From Candidatus Nitrosopumilus sp. (GTDB taxonomy: Archaea > Thermoproteota > Nitrososphaeria > Nitrososphaerales > Nitrosopumilaceae), in assembly GCA_029864335.1 (NCBI GenBank), contig JAOTTS010000004.1:24818-88817 (forward strand): a stretch of 64,000 nt of DNA, written 5' to 3'. A program made the position numbers and the translations under genes. Of the stretch, positions 1 to 8,513 are shown piece by piece. Under the pieces are notes generated by a model that was given only the letters and a program-made list of their open reading frames with translations, had not been told where the DNA came from and did no database searches. Numbering within the stretch: the stretch's first letter is position 1; each line of letters opens with the position of its first letter.

Positions 1-43
1 GTGAGAAAAATAAAACTACACTTTGATCAAAGCTATCAGTCAT
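1..43 (-). CDS. Possible 5' end of a gene leaving the window
   Basis: An ATG at 43 on the minus strand opens a frame that stays open to the window edge (14 codons, beginning MTDSFDQS). It would be divergent from pgk. It is too short to assign, and the only support is an uninterrupted frame at a plausible place. The remaining intergenic DNA to 218 shows nothing else recognisable. Confidence 0.25.
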   Translation of the reverse strand, partial: MTDSFDQSVVLFFS

Positions 44-218
44 TCCCGAATAAACAAAGCTAGTAAAAATAAGAAATAATGCAGTCAATAAAATAAAGGA
101 ACGAGACCTTATATCAAAAATCCAATTTTGCAATTAATTAAACCTCAAGTTTGTAGTTTTTAATTTTTGTCAGCAGATAAGTTTTGAAATTATGAATCAC
201 AGTTTGTAAATAATATTA

Positions 219-1481
219 GTGAAAATAAATGATCGGCTCAAAGAATTTAACCAAGTGGATAATAGAAAGGGTGTGAAGGTACTCACAGTAGATGATTTTG
301 ACCTAAAAGGCAAGACTGTTTTTTTAAGAGTGGATATGAATTGCCCAATAGATCCAGACACAATGGAAATTTCAGGTACCAAAAGAATTGAAGAAGCCAT
401 TGAAACTTTACAATCACTAAAAGAAGCCAAAGTTGTTGTTGCATCACATCAAGGAAGAGTTGGGAATGACGATTATACAGGAATGGATAAACACGCAAAA
501 GTTCTTGAGAAATTAATGAATAGAGAAATTAAATATGTTGAAGACACAATTGGTGAAGCTGCACAAAATGCAATTAAAAATTTAGAGGATGGAGAGATTT
601 TACTTTTAGACAATCTAAGATTATGTGCAGAAGAAAATTATGAATTTACACCAGAAAATGCTGCAAAAACAATCATGGTTTCACGATTATCAAAATTGTT
701 TGATCTATGTGTTTTAGATTCCTTTCCGAGCGCACATAGATCACACCCATCAATTGTTGGATTCCCACAAGTCATTCCTGCATGTGCAGGAAGAATTGTT
801 GAGAGAGAAGTGAGAAACCTTGATGAGATAATGACAGTAGCCAAGGCACCACATGTGATTGTCCTTGGAGGCTCCAAAGTGCCAGACAGATTGGAGGCAA
901 TCAAGATGCTAATTAAGAATGGGCGGGCAGATCATATACTTTTGACAGGATTAATCGGTAATGTGTTCATGCGTGCACAAGCCAGAATCAAATCTCCTCT
1001 TGGAATTAAAAGAGAAGACGAAGTTGTTGCAAAGGCACATGCTCTAATCGGCGAATATCCAGATGTATTTACCACTCCTGTGGATATTGCAATTGATAAA
1101 GATGGAGCAAGAGTAGAGATGGATGTAAGAGATTTACAGATAGGAGATAAGATTTATGATCTGGGTCCAAAAACCGTGGAACACTATTCTAAGATAATCT
1201 CAAGTGCGGGAACTGTTTTTATCAGCGGACCTGCAGGATTTTTTGAAAAGGAAAATTTCAGTTTTGGAACTCGAGGTCTACTTGATGCAGTTGCAAACTC
1301 TATGGCAACCAGTCTTGTCAGTGGAGGCCACTTGACTACTGCACTAAAAGAACAGGGACTGGAAGAAAAAATCAACCACATTAGTACTGCAGGTGGTGCA
1401 CTAGTGCTTTATCTTACAGGAGAAAAACTTCCAATGATCAAAGCATTAGAGGATGCTGCTATAAAATACAGAACTAAATAA
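219..1481 (+). CDS. pgk: Phosphoglycerate kinase
   Basis: Catalyses phosphoryl transfer between 1,3-bisphosphoglycerate and ADP; in autotrophic archaea it mainly serves gluconeogenesis. The 420-aa product has the N-terminal R-V-D-M-N-C-P substrate strand, an H-x-G-R segment near residue 78, the G-G-S-K-V nucleotide-site strand near residue 218 and the C-terminal G-P-A-G-x-F-E segment, in the right order and at the family's usual length. The start is GTG, as no ATG fits the conserved N-terminus. It stands alone on the plus strand and converges on the next gene, overlapping it by 8 nt. Identification is secure. Confidence 0.96.
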   Translation: MKINDRLKEFNQVDNRKGVKVLTVDDFDLKGKTVFLRVDMNCPIDPDTMEISGTKRIEEAIETLQSLKEAKVVVASHQGRVGNDDYTGMDKHAKVLEKLMNREIKYVEDTIGEAAQNAIKNLEDGEILLLDNLRLCAEENYEFTPENAAKTIMVSRLSKLFDLCVLDSFPSAHRSHPSIVGFPQVIPACAGRIVEREVRNLDEIMTVAKAPHVIVLGGSKVPDRLEAIKMLIKNGRADHILLTGLIGNVFMRAQARIKSPLGIKREDEVVAKAHALIGEYPDVFTTPVDIAIDKDGARVEMDVRDLQIGDKIYDLGPKTVEHYSKIISSAGTVFISGPAGFFEKENFSFGTRGLLDAVANSMATSLVSGGHLTTALKEQGLEEKINHISTAGGALVLYLTGEKLPMIKALEDAAIKYRTK

Positions 1482-1821
1482 AAGATTCACAAGAAGAGTT
1501 CGGACAGATTCTTTCTTCAGATGGCCCAAGATAGATATCATTGTTACAAGAATTGCAATGAAGTTTTTCAATTGGATCAAATAGTTTCATCCATATCGTT
1601 GTAAAGTTCTGGGCAATGTTTCTTGCAAGACCAGAGTCACAAATTTCGTTAAAAAAGGATTCAGTATCATCAATTATCCAAGAAGGATCAAGATCACCAT
1701 TTTTTTTTATGATTTCAAAAATTTCATCATTTGTGAATTTACCATCAGGATCATTAAATTTTTCAAAAATTATTTTTCGTATTTGCAATGAAATTGGTAT
1801 TGTGGGAGTGAAATCACTCAT
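1474..1821 (-). CDS. Small conserved-looking protein with C-terminal zinc ribbon
   Basis: A 115-aa acidic protein. Residues 1-85 look like an all-helical domain, and the last 30 residues carry C-N-S-C and C-P-N-S-S-C, a four-cysteine zinc ribbon. It is the last gene of the suf run, starting 2 nt after the end of sufU, so it is probably co-transcribed with the iron-sulfur assembly genes. The function is unknown; a role in Fe-S handling is only inferred from position. Its 3' end overlaps pgk by 8 nt in a convergent arrangement. Confidence 0.75.
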   Translation of the reverse strand: MSDFTPTIPISLQIRKIIFEKFNDPDGKFTNDEIFEIIKKNGDLDPSWIIDDTESFFNEICDSGLARNIAQNFTTIWMKLFDPIEKLHCNSCNNDIYLGPSEERICPNSSCESFI

Positions 1822-1822
1822 A

Positions 1823-2266
1823 TTAGTACAGATTTGCTGCCTCTTCTTTTAGTTTATCTGCATCAGGGGCATCTTCTAAATTCTTTCCAATGTAGGTATA
1901 AAGAGCAGATTTCAGTACTTTGAGAGAAAGCAAGGCACATTTTATTCTGACAGCCTGAAGATGCTCTAGACCCAATTCACTTAACACGTCATTTTTTTCT
2001 ATTGCTCTTGCTTCATCAAGGGTCTTACCCTTTGTAATTTCAGTTAGGACAGAAGAGCAAGCCATACAAATTGCACATCCTTTTCCATGAAATTTAATAT
2101 CCGTTACTTTGTTATCATCAATTTTCATGTCAATGTCTATACTATCACCGCATAGTGGATTTGAATCATGAAAAGTGACATCGTGATTTTCAATTTCTCC
2201 GTAATTAATTGGATTTCTAGAATAATCCACAATCATTTCATGATAAATATCTGCATTACCACTCAT
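1823..2266 (-). CDS. sufU: SufU/IscU-type Fe-S scaffold protein
   Basis: Scaffold or sulfur acceptor of the SUF iron-sulfur assembly pathway, working with the cysteine desulfurase encoded just upstream. The 147-aa protein shows the conserved ligands in order: the C-G-D segment near residue 40, C-A-I-C-M-A-C near residues 64-70 and K-C-A-L near residue 110. The ATG overlaps the sufS stop by 4 nt, which implies translational coupling. Whether it acts as a true scaffold (IscU-like) or as a SufS partner (SufU-like) cannot be decided from sequence alone. Confidence 0.93.
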   Translation of the reverse strand: MSGNADIYHEMIVDYSRNPINYGEIENHDVTFHDSNPLCGDSIDIDMKIDDNKVTDIKFHGKGCAICMACSSVLTEITKGKTLDEARAIEKNDVLSELGLEHLQAVRIKCALLSLKVLKSALYTYIGKNLEDAPDADKLKEEAANLY

Positions 2267-3507
2267 AATTTGAACACCTTTGCCACAATTTTTAATGAAT
2301 TTACCAGAATATCAATGTCTTCTTTAGTATTGTAAATGTAAAAACTAGCCCTTGATGTTGCTGCAACATTTAGTCGCTCCATTAACACTTGTGCACAGTG
2401 ATGTCCAGAACGTACTGCAATTCCTTCTTCATCAATAATTTGAGCAACATCATGAGGATGTACATCTGCAAAATTGAATGAGATCACACCACCGCGTTTC
2501 GACATATCCTTTGTGCCATAGATATGAAGTCCTTTGACTTCAGATAATTTTTCGATAGCATATTTTGTTAGCTCAATTTCGTGTTCTCTTATATTATCCA
2601 TTCCAATTTTTGTAAGATAATCAATTGCAGATCCTAATCCCACAACATCTGCAATGTTTGGAGTTCCTGCTTCAAATTTGTATGGCAAATCATTCCAAGT
2701 TGTTTCATATTTGTGAACTTCTCGAATCATGTCACCGCCACCCTGAAATGGCACCATGGTTTCCAAAACAGATTTTCTAACCCACAAAACACCAATTCCT
2801 GTTGGGCCTAACATTTTGTGTCCAGAAAATGCAAAAAAGTCACAGCCCAATTTTTTAATGTCAACTTTCATGTGAGGTACTGCCTGAGCACCATCAATTA
2901 GGGTAAGAACCCCTGCTGCCTTGCATTTTTCAATGATTTTTTCAGCATTAGTAATTGTTCCAAGAACATTTGACATTAGACTAAAGGTTACAAGTTTGAC
3001 TTTACCTGTTGCAAGATATTTGTCAAGATCATCTAAAATTAATTCACCATTATCATCCATTCCAATGTATTCTAATTTAGCATGTTTCTCTTGAGTAACA
3101 AGTTGCCATGGTACAATGTTGCTGTGGTGTTCATATTCAGTAGTAACTATAATGTCATCCTCGTTAATATGGGGTCTGCCCCATGCATATGCAACTAGAT
3201 TAATTGCTTCAGTGGTGCCCCTAACAAAAATAATTTCTTGACGATTTTTAATGTTAATGAAATTTGCAATTTTATCTCTAGTTGCCTCATAAGCCTCAGT
3301 AGATTCTTCAGCTAGTGCATATACTGCTCTGTGGATATTTGCGTTGTGATTTTGATAATAATCAGTAATGGAATCAATTACTTGATTTGGTTTTTGTGTA
3401 GTAGAAGCATTATCAAGATAAACAAGTTTTTTGTTATCTCGAACAGTTCTTTGAAGTATTGGAAAATCTTTTCGTATATTTTCAAATAATGATTCTGTAC
3501 TTTGCAT
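2263..3507 (-). CDS. sufS: Cysteine desulfurase SufS
   Basis: PLP enzyme that releases sulfur from cysteine as an enzyme-bound persulfide for Fe-S cluster assembly. The 414-aa class V aminotransferase fold shows the PLP lysine in S-G-H-K-M near residue 230 and the catalytic cysteine in R-S-G-H-H-C-A near residue 368, the group II (SufS) form of the active-site loop. It sits 3 nt downstream of the Rieske-type gene and overlaps sufU by 4 nt, so the five genes form one operon. Confidence 0.97.
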   Translation of the reverse strand: MQSTESLFENIRKDFPILQRTVRDNKKLVYLDNASTTQKPNQVIDSITDYYQNHNANIHRAVYALAEESTEAYEATRDKIANFINIKNRQEIIFVRGTTEAINLVAYAWGRPHINEDDIIVTTEYEHHSNIVPWQLVTQEKHAKLEYIGMDDNGELILDDLDKYLATGKVKLVTFSLMSNVLGTITNAEKIIEKCKAAGVLTLIDGAQAVPHMKVDIKKLGCDFFAFSGHKMLGPTGIGVLWVRKSVLETMVPFQGGGDMIREVHKYETTWNDLPYKFEAGTPNIADVVGLGSAIDYLTKIGMDNIREHEIELTKYAIEKLSEVKGLHIYGTKDMSKRGGVISFNFADVHPHDVAQIIDEEGIAVRSGHHCAQVLMERLNVAATSRASFYIYNTKEDIDILVNSLKIVAKVFKL

Positions 3508-3510
3508 ATC

Positions 3511-3828
3511 TTAAAGCTCCACGTAAATTTCGTTGGCATCTATTTTAACATTGTATACCTTAAGAGGAGTTTCTGCAGGAAGATTTTGAGGCTCACCATT
3601 CTCTAAATTAAAAACAGAAAGATGTAATGGGCATCTCACACCTTCTTCACTGAGAAAGCCTGTAGAAAGATCTGCATCCGCATGAGTGCAGATTAAATCA
3701 GTTGCGTGAATTTTTCCTTTAAGATTAGCTAGTAGAAGTTTTTTATCATCATGTACAAATCCAAAAAGTTGTCCTTCTTTTACCTGCTCCAAATTGCAAG
3801 CTTTAATCCATTCTGACAAATTAATCAT
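3511..3828 (-). CDS. Rieske-type [2Fe-2S] ferredoxin in the suf operon
   Basis: A 105-aa soluble Rieske domain without a membrane anchor. Ligands are visible as C-T-H near residue 43 and C-P-L-H near residue 62. Such proteins resemble the ferredoxin components of dioxygenases, and in SUF operons they occupy the place SufE-like or electron-donor proteins take elsewhere. The ATG overlaps the sufD stop by 4 nt. A role in delivering electrons during cluster assembly is inferred from position; the fold assignment is firm. Confidence 0.9.
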   Translation of the reverse strand: MINLSEWIKACNLEQVKEGQLFGFVHDDKKLLLANLKGKIHATDLICTHADADLSTGFLSEEGVRCPLHLSVFNLENGEPQNLPAETPLKVYNVKIDANEIYVEL

Positions 3829-5225
3829 CGATACTTGTAGTGTTGTTCAATTTCTGCGTCTTCGTTATAACGTGTCTCTTCTACTTCAACAAATTTAGTT
3901 AATTCGGCATCCGTGTTAATAGTCAGTTCACGATTTTCCCATTTAGATTCAATAAGATATGCAATCCATGCCCTTACTTGGAATGACATTTTCCTTGAAA
4001 GTGGTTCTAAGAATCCCTCAACAATGGTTCTTTCTGCCTCTTCGTGAGTAAGACATCTAGTTTTAAGATAAAATATTTGCTCTTCGTCAATTTGTGCAAC
4101 AGATGCAGAGTGTGTAGCCTTTACATCATTTGTGAATATTTCCAGTCCAGGAATTGCATCAGATTTTGCATCTTTATCTAAAAGAATAGAACGACCAGAC
4201 AAAAATGAATTTGACTTTGCAGCATGTTCTTTAATTCTAATCATTCCTTTGAAAAGAGATTTTGATTTGTTCCTAAGAATTGATTTTTCAACTACCCTTG
4301 CATCAGTAGATGGGCTTTCATGATTCACATTAGTTTGAATATCAAATGATTGTTCATCATTTCCAAATATTACTTCAGAGTCATTTGCAGATGCACCACT
4401 ACCATTAAGAAAATATTCAATCTTATATCTAGATAAAATAGAACCAAATAATCCAGAATACCAATTTACTTTGGCATCTTGTGCCAAATCAGTACGTCTT
4501 GTTGAAAAGTTTACTGTATGCTGATCCATTAACTGCAAAGTTGTAACATCTAGTTGTGCATTTGCTGCAAGAGTTGTGTTTAGTAATTCAAGATATGCTG
4601 GTTGTTTTTCTGTTTTAGGAGAATAGATTTCTTGGACAATTGTAGCTTTGCTGCTTTCATCTGCAAAGATAATATTTCTAGCGATAGTAGAATTACCATC
4701 TTCTGAAAGACATGCCAAAAAGTGAATTGGTTTATCCAAGATCAGATTACGTGGAATGTGGATGAATATTCCTGAATTAAAGGCGGCATTGTTTAGGGCA
4801 GTAAATTTATCATCATTTGAATTTGAGGCTTCTAGTGCTTTTTTTACCAGTTCAGAATTATTTTTAATTGCATCAGATATTGAAGAAATTACAAGTCCTT
4901 TTGATTTTAGTTCATCAGAGATATTGATTTTGTGAACATTTGTTCCAATCTGGATAATGCATGTTTCATTTTCTAACTCAGTTAGTCTTTTGTTTAAGAA
5001 ACTAGGAATTGTTTCAGTAGTAGATGTTGAAAGTAATACTTTTTCTGGATCCATTTTTTTGGCATCAGTATATTTGTTGTAAAGAGGAGACATTTCAATT
5101 GGGAGACTATCATAGACGGTTAGTGAATTTTTTCTATAATCTTTGAGCCATTCAGGTTCATTTCTTGATGAGGAAATATCAGCGATATGGCTTGTATTGA
5201 GTTTTGAGAGTGTTTCTTGAGACAT
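3825..5225 (-). CDS. sufD: Fe-S assembly protein SufD
   Basis: Partner of SufB in the SufBCD scaffold. The 466-aa product has the SufB/SufD beta-helix core in its C-terminal two thirds, including I-P-R-N near residue 155 and a T-H-E-E-A-E-R motif near residue 395 matching the family's T-x-E-E-A signature. It is 25 nt downstream of sufB. No sufC ATPase gene lies next to it or anywhere in the window, so the third subunit must be encoded elsewhere. Confidence 0.94.
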   Translation of the reverse strand: MSQETLSKLNTSHIADISSSRNEPEWLKDYRKNSLTVYDSLPIEMSPLYNKYTDAKKMDPEKVLLSTSTTETIPSFLNKRLTELENETCIIQIGTNVHKINISDELKSKGLVISSISDAIKNNSELVKKALEASNSNDDKFTALNNAAFNSGIFIHIPRNLILDKPIHFLACLSEDGNSTIARNIIFADESSKATIVQEIYSPKTEKQPAYLELLNTTLAANAQLDVTTLQLMDQHTVNFSTRRTDLAQDAKVNWYSGLFGSILSRYKIEYFLNGSGASANDSEVIFGNDEQSFDIQTNVNHESPSTDARVVEKSILRNKSKSLFKGMIRIKEHAAKSNSFLSGRSILLDKDAKSDAIPGLEIFTNDVKATHSASVAQIDEEQIFYLKTRCLTHEEAERTIVEGFLEPLSRKMSFQVRAWIAYLIESKWENRELTINTDAELTKFVEVEETRYNEDAEIEQHYKYR

Positions 5226-5250
5226 TTTTAATCAAAGTGGTATTGGGAGT

Positions 5251-6660
5251 TTATCCCACAGAGTCATCCATCTCTAATTTGATTAGTCTGTTCAGTTCTA
5301 CTGCATATTCCATTGGTAGTTCTTTTGTGAATGGCTCCATGAAGCCATTGACAATTAATGAAAGTGCTTCTTCTTCAGTGAATCCTCTAGTCATCAAGTA
5401 GAAGATTTGCTCATCACCAATTTTACCAACTGTTGCTTCGTGGGTAATGGTTGCATCTTCCTGATTAATTTCCATGTATGGATATGTATCAGTCTTGGAT
5501 GTATCATCTAATAGTAATGCATCACATCTTACAGTGGCTTTAACATTTGTAGCACCTTTTGCCACATTGAGTAGTCCTCTGTAAGTTGAACGTCCATCTA
5601 GTCTGCTTACTGACTTTGATGTGATTTTAGATGTAGTGTTTGGTGCAAGATGAACCATTTTGGCACCTGTATCTTGATGTTGACCCTTTCCTGCAAATGC
5701 AATAGAGAGTGTTTCACCATATGCTCGTTCACCCATAAGATAAATTCCAGGATACTTCATTGTCAGTTTACTTCCAATGTTTCCATCAATCCATTCTACT
5801 GTTGCACCTTCATATGCATAAGCACGTTTTGTAACCAAGTTATACACATCGCTACTCCAATTTTGGATTGTTGTGTATCTTAATTTAGCATCCTTGTGTG
5901 CAACTAGTTCTACAACTGCAGAGTGAAGTGATTCTGAAGAATAAACAGGAGCAGTACATCCTTCAATGTAGTGAACTTCTGAGCCTTCATCAGCAATGAT
6001 CAATGTTCTTTCAAATTGACCTATGTTTTCAGCATTGATTCTAAAGTATGCTTGTAGAGGCATGTCAACTTTGACACCTGGTGGAATATAGATAAATGAA
6101 CCGCCACTCCAAACTGCACTGTTTAGTGCTGCAAATTTGTTATCCTCTGGAGGAATAATTTTACCAAAGTATTTTTTAAAAATCTCTGGATGTTCTTTAA
6201 GAGCTGCATCAGTATCTAAGAATAGAACACCTTGTTTTGCCAAATCCTCTCTTAGACTATGATATACAACTTCAGATTCATATTGTGCGCCAACACCTGC
6301 TAAGAATTTCTTTTCAGCTTCTGGAATTCCAAGTTTGTCAAATGTTTTTTTGACATTGTCTGGTACATCATCCCAGTTCTTTTCTACTTTGTCAGATGCT
6401 TTTGCATAATAGTAAATATTTTGGAAATCGATAACACTAAGATCTCCGCCCCAAGTAGGCATTGGTTTTTTCATAAAAATTTCAAAAGAACGTAATCTAA
6501 AATCAAGCATCCATTGTGGTTCATCTTTCATTTTACTGATGCTAATCACAGTTTCCTTAGACAGGCCTTTCTTGCTAAGGTGGACATATAGTTCTGTAGA
6601 GTCTTTAAAATCATATTTGGAATAATCCATGTCGAGGTTTTCAGTTGCCATGTTCATCAT
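5251..6660 (-). CDS. sufB: Fe-S assembly protein SufB
   Basis: Core scaffold subunit on which new Fe-S clusters are built. The 469-aa frame has typical features: a QWMLDFR segment near residue 50, the Y-I-P-P-G-V block near residue 205 and T-H-E-A-T-V-G-K-I near residue 405. It heads the suf operon. The frame begins M-M-N-M-A. A TATA-like element lies at 6671-6680, and since archaeal start sites fall about 26 nt from the TATA centre, transcription would begin near 6650. This makes the internal ATG at 6651 (466 aa, leaderless) the more likely true start. Confidence 0.96.
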   Translation of the reverse strand: MMNMATENLDMDYSKYDFKDSTELYVHLSKKGLSKETVISISKMKDEPQWMLDFRLRSFEIFMKKPMPTWGGDLSVIDFQNIYYYAKASDKVEKNWDDVPDNVKKTFDKLGIPEAEKKFLAGVGAQYESEVVYHSLREDLAKQGVLFLDTDAALKEHPEIFKKYFGKIIPPEDNKFAALNSAVWSGGSFIYIPPGVKVDMPLQAYFRINAENIGQFERTLIIADEGSEVHYIEGCTAPVYSSESLHSAVVELVAHKDAKLRYTTIQNWSSDVYNLVTKRAYAYEGATVEWIDGNIGSKLTMKYPGIYLMGERAYGETLSIAFAGKGQHQDTGAKMVHLAPNTTSKITSKSVSRLDGRSTYRGLLNVAKGATNVKATVRCDALLLDDTSKTDTYPYMEINQEDATITHEATVGKIGDEQIFYLMTRGFTEEEALSLIVNGFMEPFTKELPMEYAVELNRLIKLEMDDSVG

Positions 6661-6670
6661 AACCCCGTTA

Positions 6671-6680
6671 TATTATAAAT
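6671..6680 (-). promoter_or_regulatory. TATA-like element of the suf operon
   Basis: Read on the minus strand this is ATTTATAATA, the only good TATA-like element upstream of sufB. Its spacing predicts a start site at about 6650, inside the longest sufB frame and at its fourth codon, so it helps choose the start. Confidence 0.45.
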
Positions 6681-6700
6681 ACATGAGGAAAAATAGGCAC

Positions 6701-6718
6701 AGCTAAATAGCTTTAGCT
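6701..6718. promoter_or_regulatory. Perfect inverted repeat upstream of sufB, candidate operator
   Basis: AGCTAAA-TAGC-TTTAGCT: two perfect 7-nt arms with a 4-nt spacer, about 20 nt upstream of the suf TATA-like element. Its place just upstream of the core promoter suits an activator or regulator site. The regulator is not identifiable. Confidence 0.45.
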
Positions 6719-6757
6719 AAACATTGAACATTTCAAAATAATGACGAATTGTTTTAG

Positions 6758-6880
6758 TCACTTTCTACTACCTTCTAAAAGTCCGGAGTCACCGGGGATT
6801 ATGTCAATATGTTTTGAAAGATCTTCGTTATTTTCAAAAATGGAGCCACAATATGCACATATAGATTTTTTTTCAGACAT
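6758..6880 (-). CDS. C2H2-like zinc-finger microprotein (40 aa)
   Basis: An ATG at 6880 opens a 40-codon frame ending in TGA at 6758-6760. The product starts MSEKKSICAYCGSIF and contains C-A-Y-C followed 12 residues later by a single clear histidine (S-K-H-I), so three of four classical C2H2 ligands are visible. The fourth could be an aspartate or be missing. It sits between hemD and sufB, 98 nt from the suf start. The spacing of the ligands makes chance unlikely for so short a frame. Function unknown; DNA or protein binding is possible. Confidence 0.55.
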   Translation of the reverse strand: MSEKKSICAYCGSIFENNEDLSKHIDIIPGDSGLLEGSRK

Positions 6881-6978
6881 ATTATTGATGAATCTGATTT
6901 TATGTATCCTTTATTCAGCATCGTTTTGTTTGGATATAGTAAATAATGAATTGTAATTCTTGAAAACTTTTAAAATTA

Positions 6979-7782
6979 TTATGAAAAAACAGACTTTAGT
7001 GTATCAAATGCTCCAGCAACTGTATGAACTTGAGATACAATATTTTTAACATTAAATTTTTTCAATTCATCTGAAGTGAATGGACCGATAGAGACCACAG
7101 ATAATTTTGCAAGATTTTCAAGTAATTTATCTTCACCATAATCTTTTGACATTATCTCAAAGAATCCACGTACAGATGATGCGCTTGTAAATACTACACC
7201 ATCCACTTTATTCTGAGAGAATAGTTCTCTGAATTCATTCCACTGAGTAGTATCTCTAAATGCACAAACATCATAGAGATGAATTTCTAATACATCAATT
7301 CCAATTTTGTTTAATAGTTCTTTTAGAAAGGGTGTAGATGCACCACTGCGTGGAACAATTACTTTTTTCCCAGCTGCATTGATTTGTGTGAATTCTTCAC
7401 CTACTCCAACAGATGAAAATGTAGTAGGTTGAAGGTTAACTTTGATTCCTTCATTTTCAAGGGCAATTGTTGTTTTTGGTCCAACAGACATTACAATAGT
7501 ATTTGCAACAGATAATTGCAGTTTATCTAATTTACCAACATGTTTTGCAGTATCAAAAAGTAGTTTGACCGCTTTTGAGCTCATAAAAACAGAATAATCA
7601 GGATTATATTTCTCAACAGATTCTAAAAACTCATCAACTATTTGTTCTCCCTTACTTACAAGTTCAATTGTAGGTAATGGGAGTGGTTTTACATTAGTTT
7701 GTTCAGCCAGTGAAATAAATTCTGTAGCATCATCCTTAGAACGAGTTATAGCAATAGTTTTTCCATCAAGCATTATTTCCAC
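6979..7782 (-). CDS. hemD: Uroporphyrinogen-III synthase
   Basis: Closes and inverts hydroxymethylbilane to uroporphyrinogen III. The 267-aa sequence is poorly conserved, as usual for HemD, but begins G-K-T-I-A-I-T-R-S and has the V-F-M-S-S-K-A and F-T-S-A-S-S-V-R-G-F segments typical of the two lobes. It is the last gene of a hemL-hemC-cobA-hemD operon and overlaps cobA by about 10 nt; the ATG at 7773, three codons in, would reduce this to 1 nt and is an alternative start. Confidence 0.93.
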   Translation of the reverse strand: MEIMLDGKTIAITRSKDDATEFISLAEQTNVKPLPLPTIELVSKGEQIVDEFLESVEKYNPDYSVFMSSKAVKLLFDTAKHVGKLDKLQLSVANTIVMSVGPKTTIALENEGIKVNLQPTTFSSVGVGEEFTQINAAGKKVIVPRSGASTPFLKELLNKIGIDVLEIHLYDVCAFRDTTQWNEFRELFSQNKVDGVVFTSASSVRGFFEIMSKDYGEDKLLENLAKLSVVSIGPFTSDELKKFNVKNIVSQVHTVAGAFDTLKSVFS

Positions 7783-8513
7783 CCAATAGTATCTGACAAA
7801 TCAACGACATTTCCAATAATGATATTTGTGGGAGGAGTTATTTTATTTTCTTTAACTTTTTTTGCAATGTTTGTAACTGTTCCTTTGATCATTTTTTGGT
7901 TAGGCGTAGTCCCATTTTGAATTACAGCCACAGGGGTCTGTTCATCCATGCCTCCAGCAATAAGCTGTTTACAAATAACATCAATTCTTGAAAGTCCCAT
8001 CATTATCACAATTGTATCAACAGATTTTGCCAGTCTTTTCCACTTTACAATCTCTTGTTTCTTTTCAGGATCTTCATGGCCTGTAACAAAAACTACAGAT
8101 GAGGCATGTTTTCTGTGAGTCAAAGGGATACCTGCATAGGTTGCAGAGCCAATTCCAGAAGTAATTCCTGGAACAATTTCGTATTTTACTTTATGTTCTT
8201 TTAGAAATTCTGCTTCTTCACCACCACGTCCAAAGATTATAGGATCTCCACCCTTTAATCTAACAACATTTTTTTTTGATTTTGCGTATTTTACCATCAA
8301 ATCATTTGTGGTATTTTGATGAGTGGTATCGTCTCCTACTGCTCTGCCAACGTAAATTTTTTCGGCAGACTTTGGAATCATTGAAATTATTTTTTTACTT
8401 ACTAATCTATCATACAAAACAACATCTGCCTTTTTGAGTAATTCAACTGCACGCAGTGTAATTAATTTATGATCTCCAGGACCCGCTCCAACAAGATACA
8501 CTTTTCCAGTCAT
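7773..8513 (-). CDS. cobA: Uroporphyrinogen-III C-methyltransferase (SUMT)
   Basis: SAM-dependent methylation of uroporphyrinogen III at C2 and C7 to precorrin-2, the branch point to siroheme and cobalamin. The 246-aa protein shows V-Y-L-V-G-A-G-P-G-D at the N-terminus, D-R-L-V-S near residue 37, R-L-K-G-G-D-P near residue 85 and the V-P-G-I-T-S block near residue 118. It overlaps hemC by 4 nt. There is no fused oxidase or chelatase domain. Confidence 0.95.
   Translation of the reverse strand: MTGKVYLVGAGPGDHKLITLRAVELLKKADVVLYDRLVSKKIISMIPKSAEKIYVGRAVGDDTTHQNTTNDLMVKYAKSKKNVVRLKGGDPIIFGRGGEEAEFLKEHKVKYEIVPGITSGIGSATYAGIPLTHRKHASSVVFVTGHEDPEKKQEIVKWKRLAKSVDTIVIMMGLSRIDVICKQLIAGGMDEQTPVAVIQNGTTPNQKMIKGTVTNIAKKVKENKITPPTNIIIGNVVDLSDTIGWK

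Noticed and set aside
6741..6956. 71-codon plus-strand frame
   Set aside because: Antisense to the C2H2-like microprotein, which has the better motif evidence.
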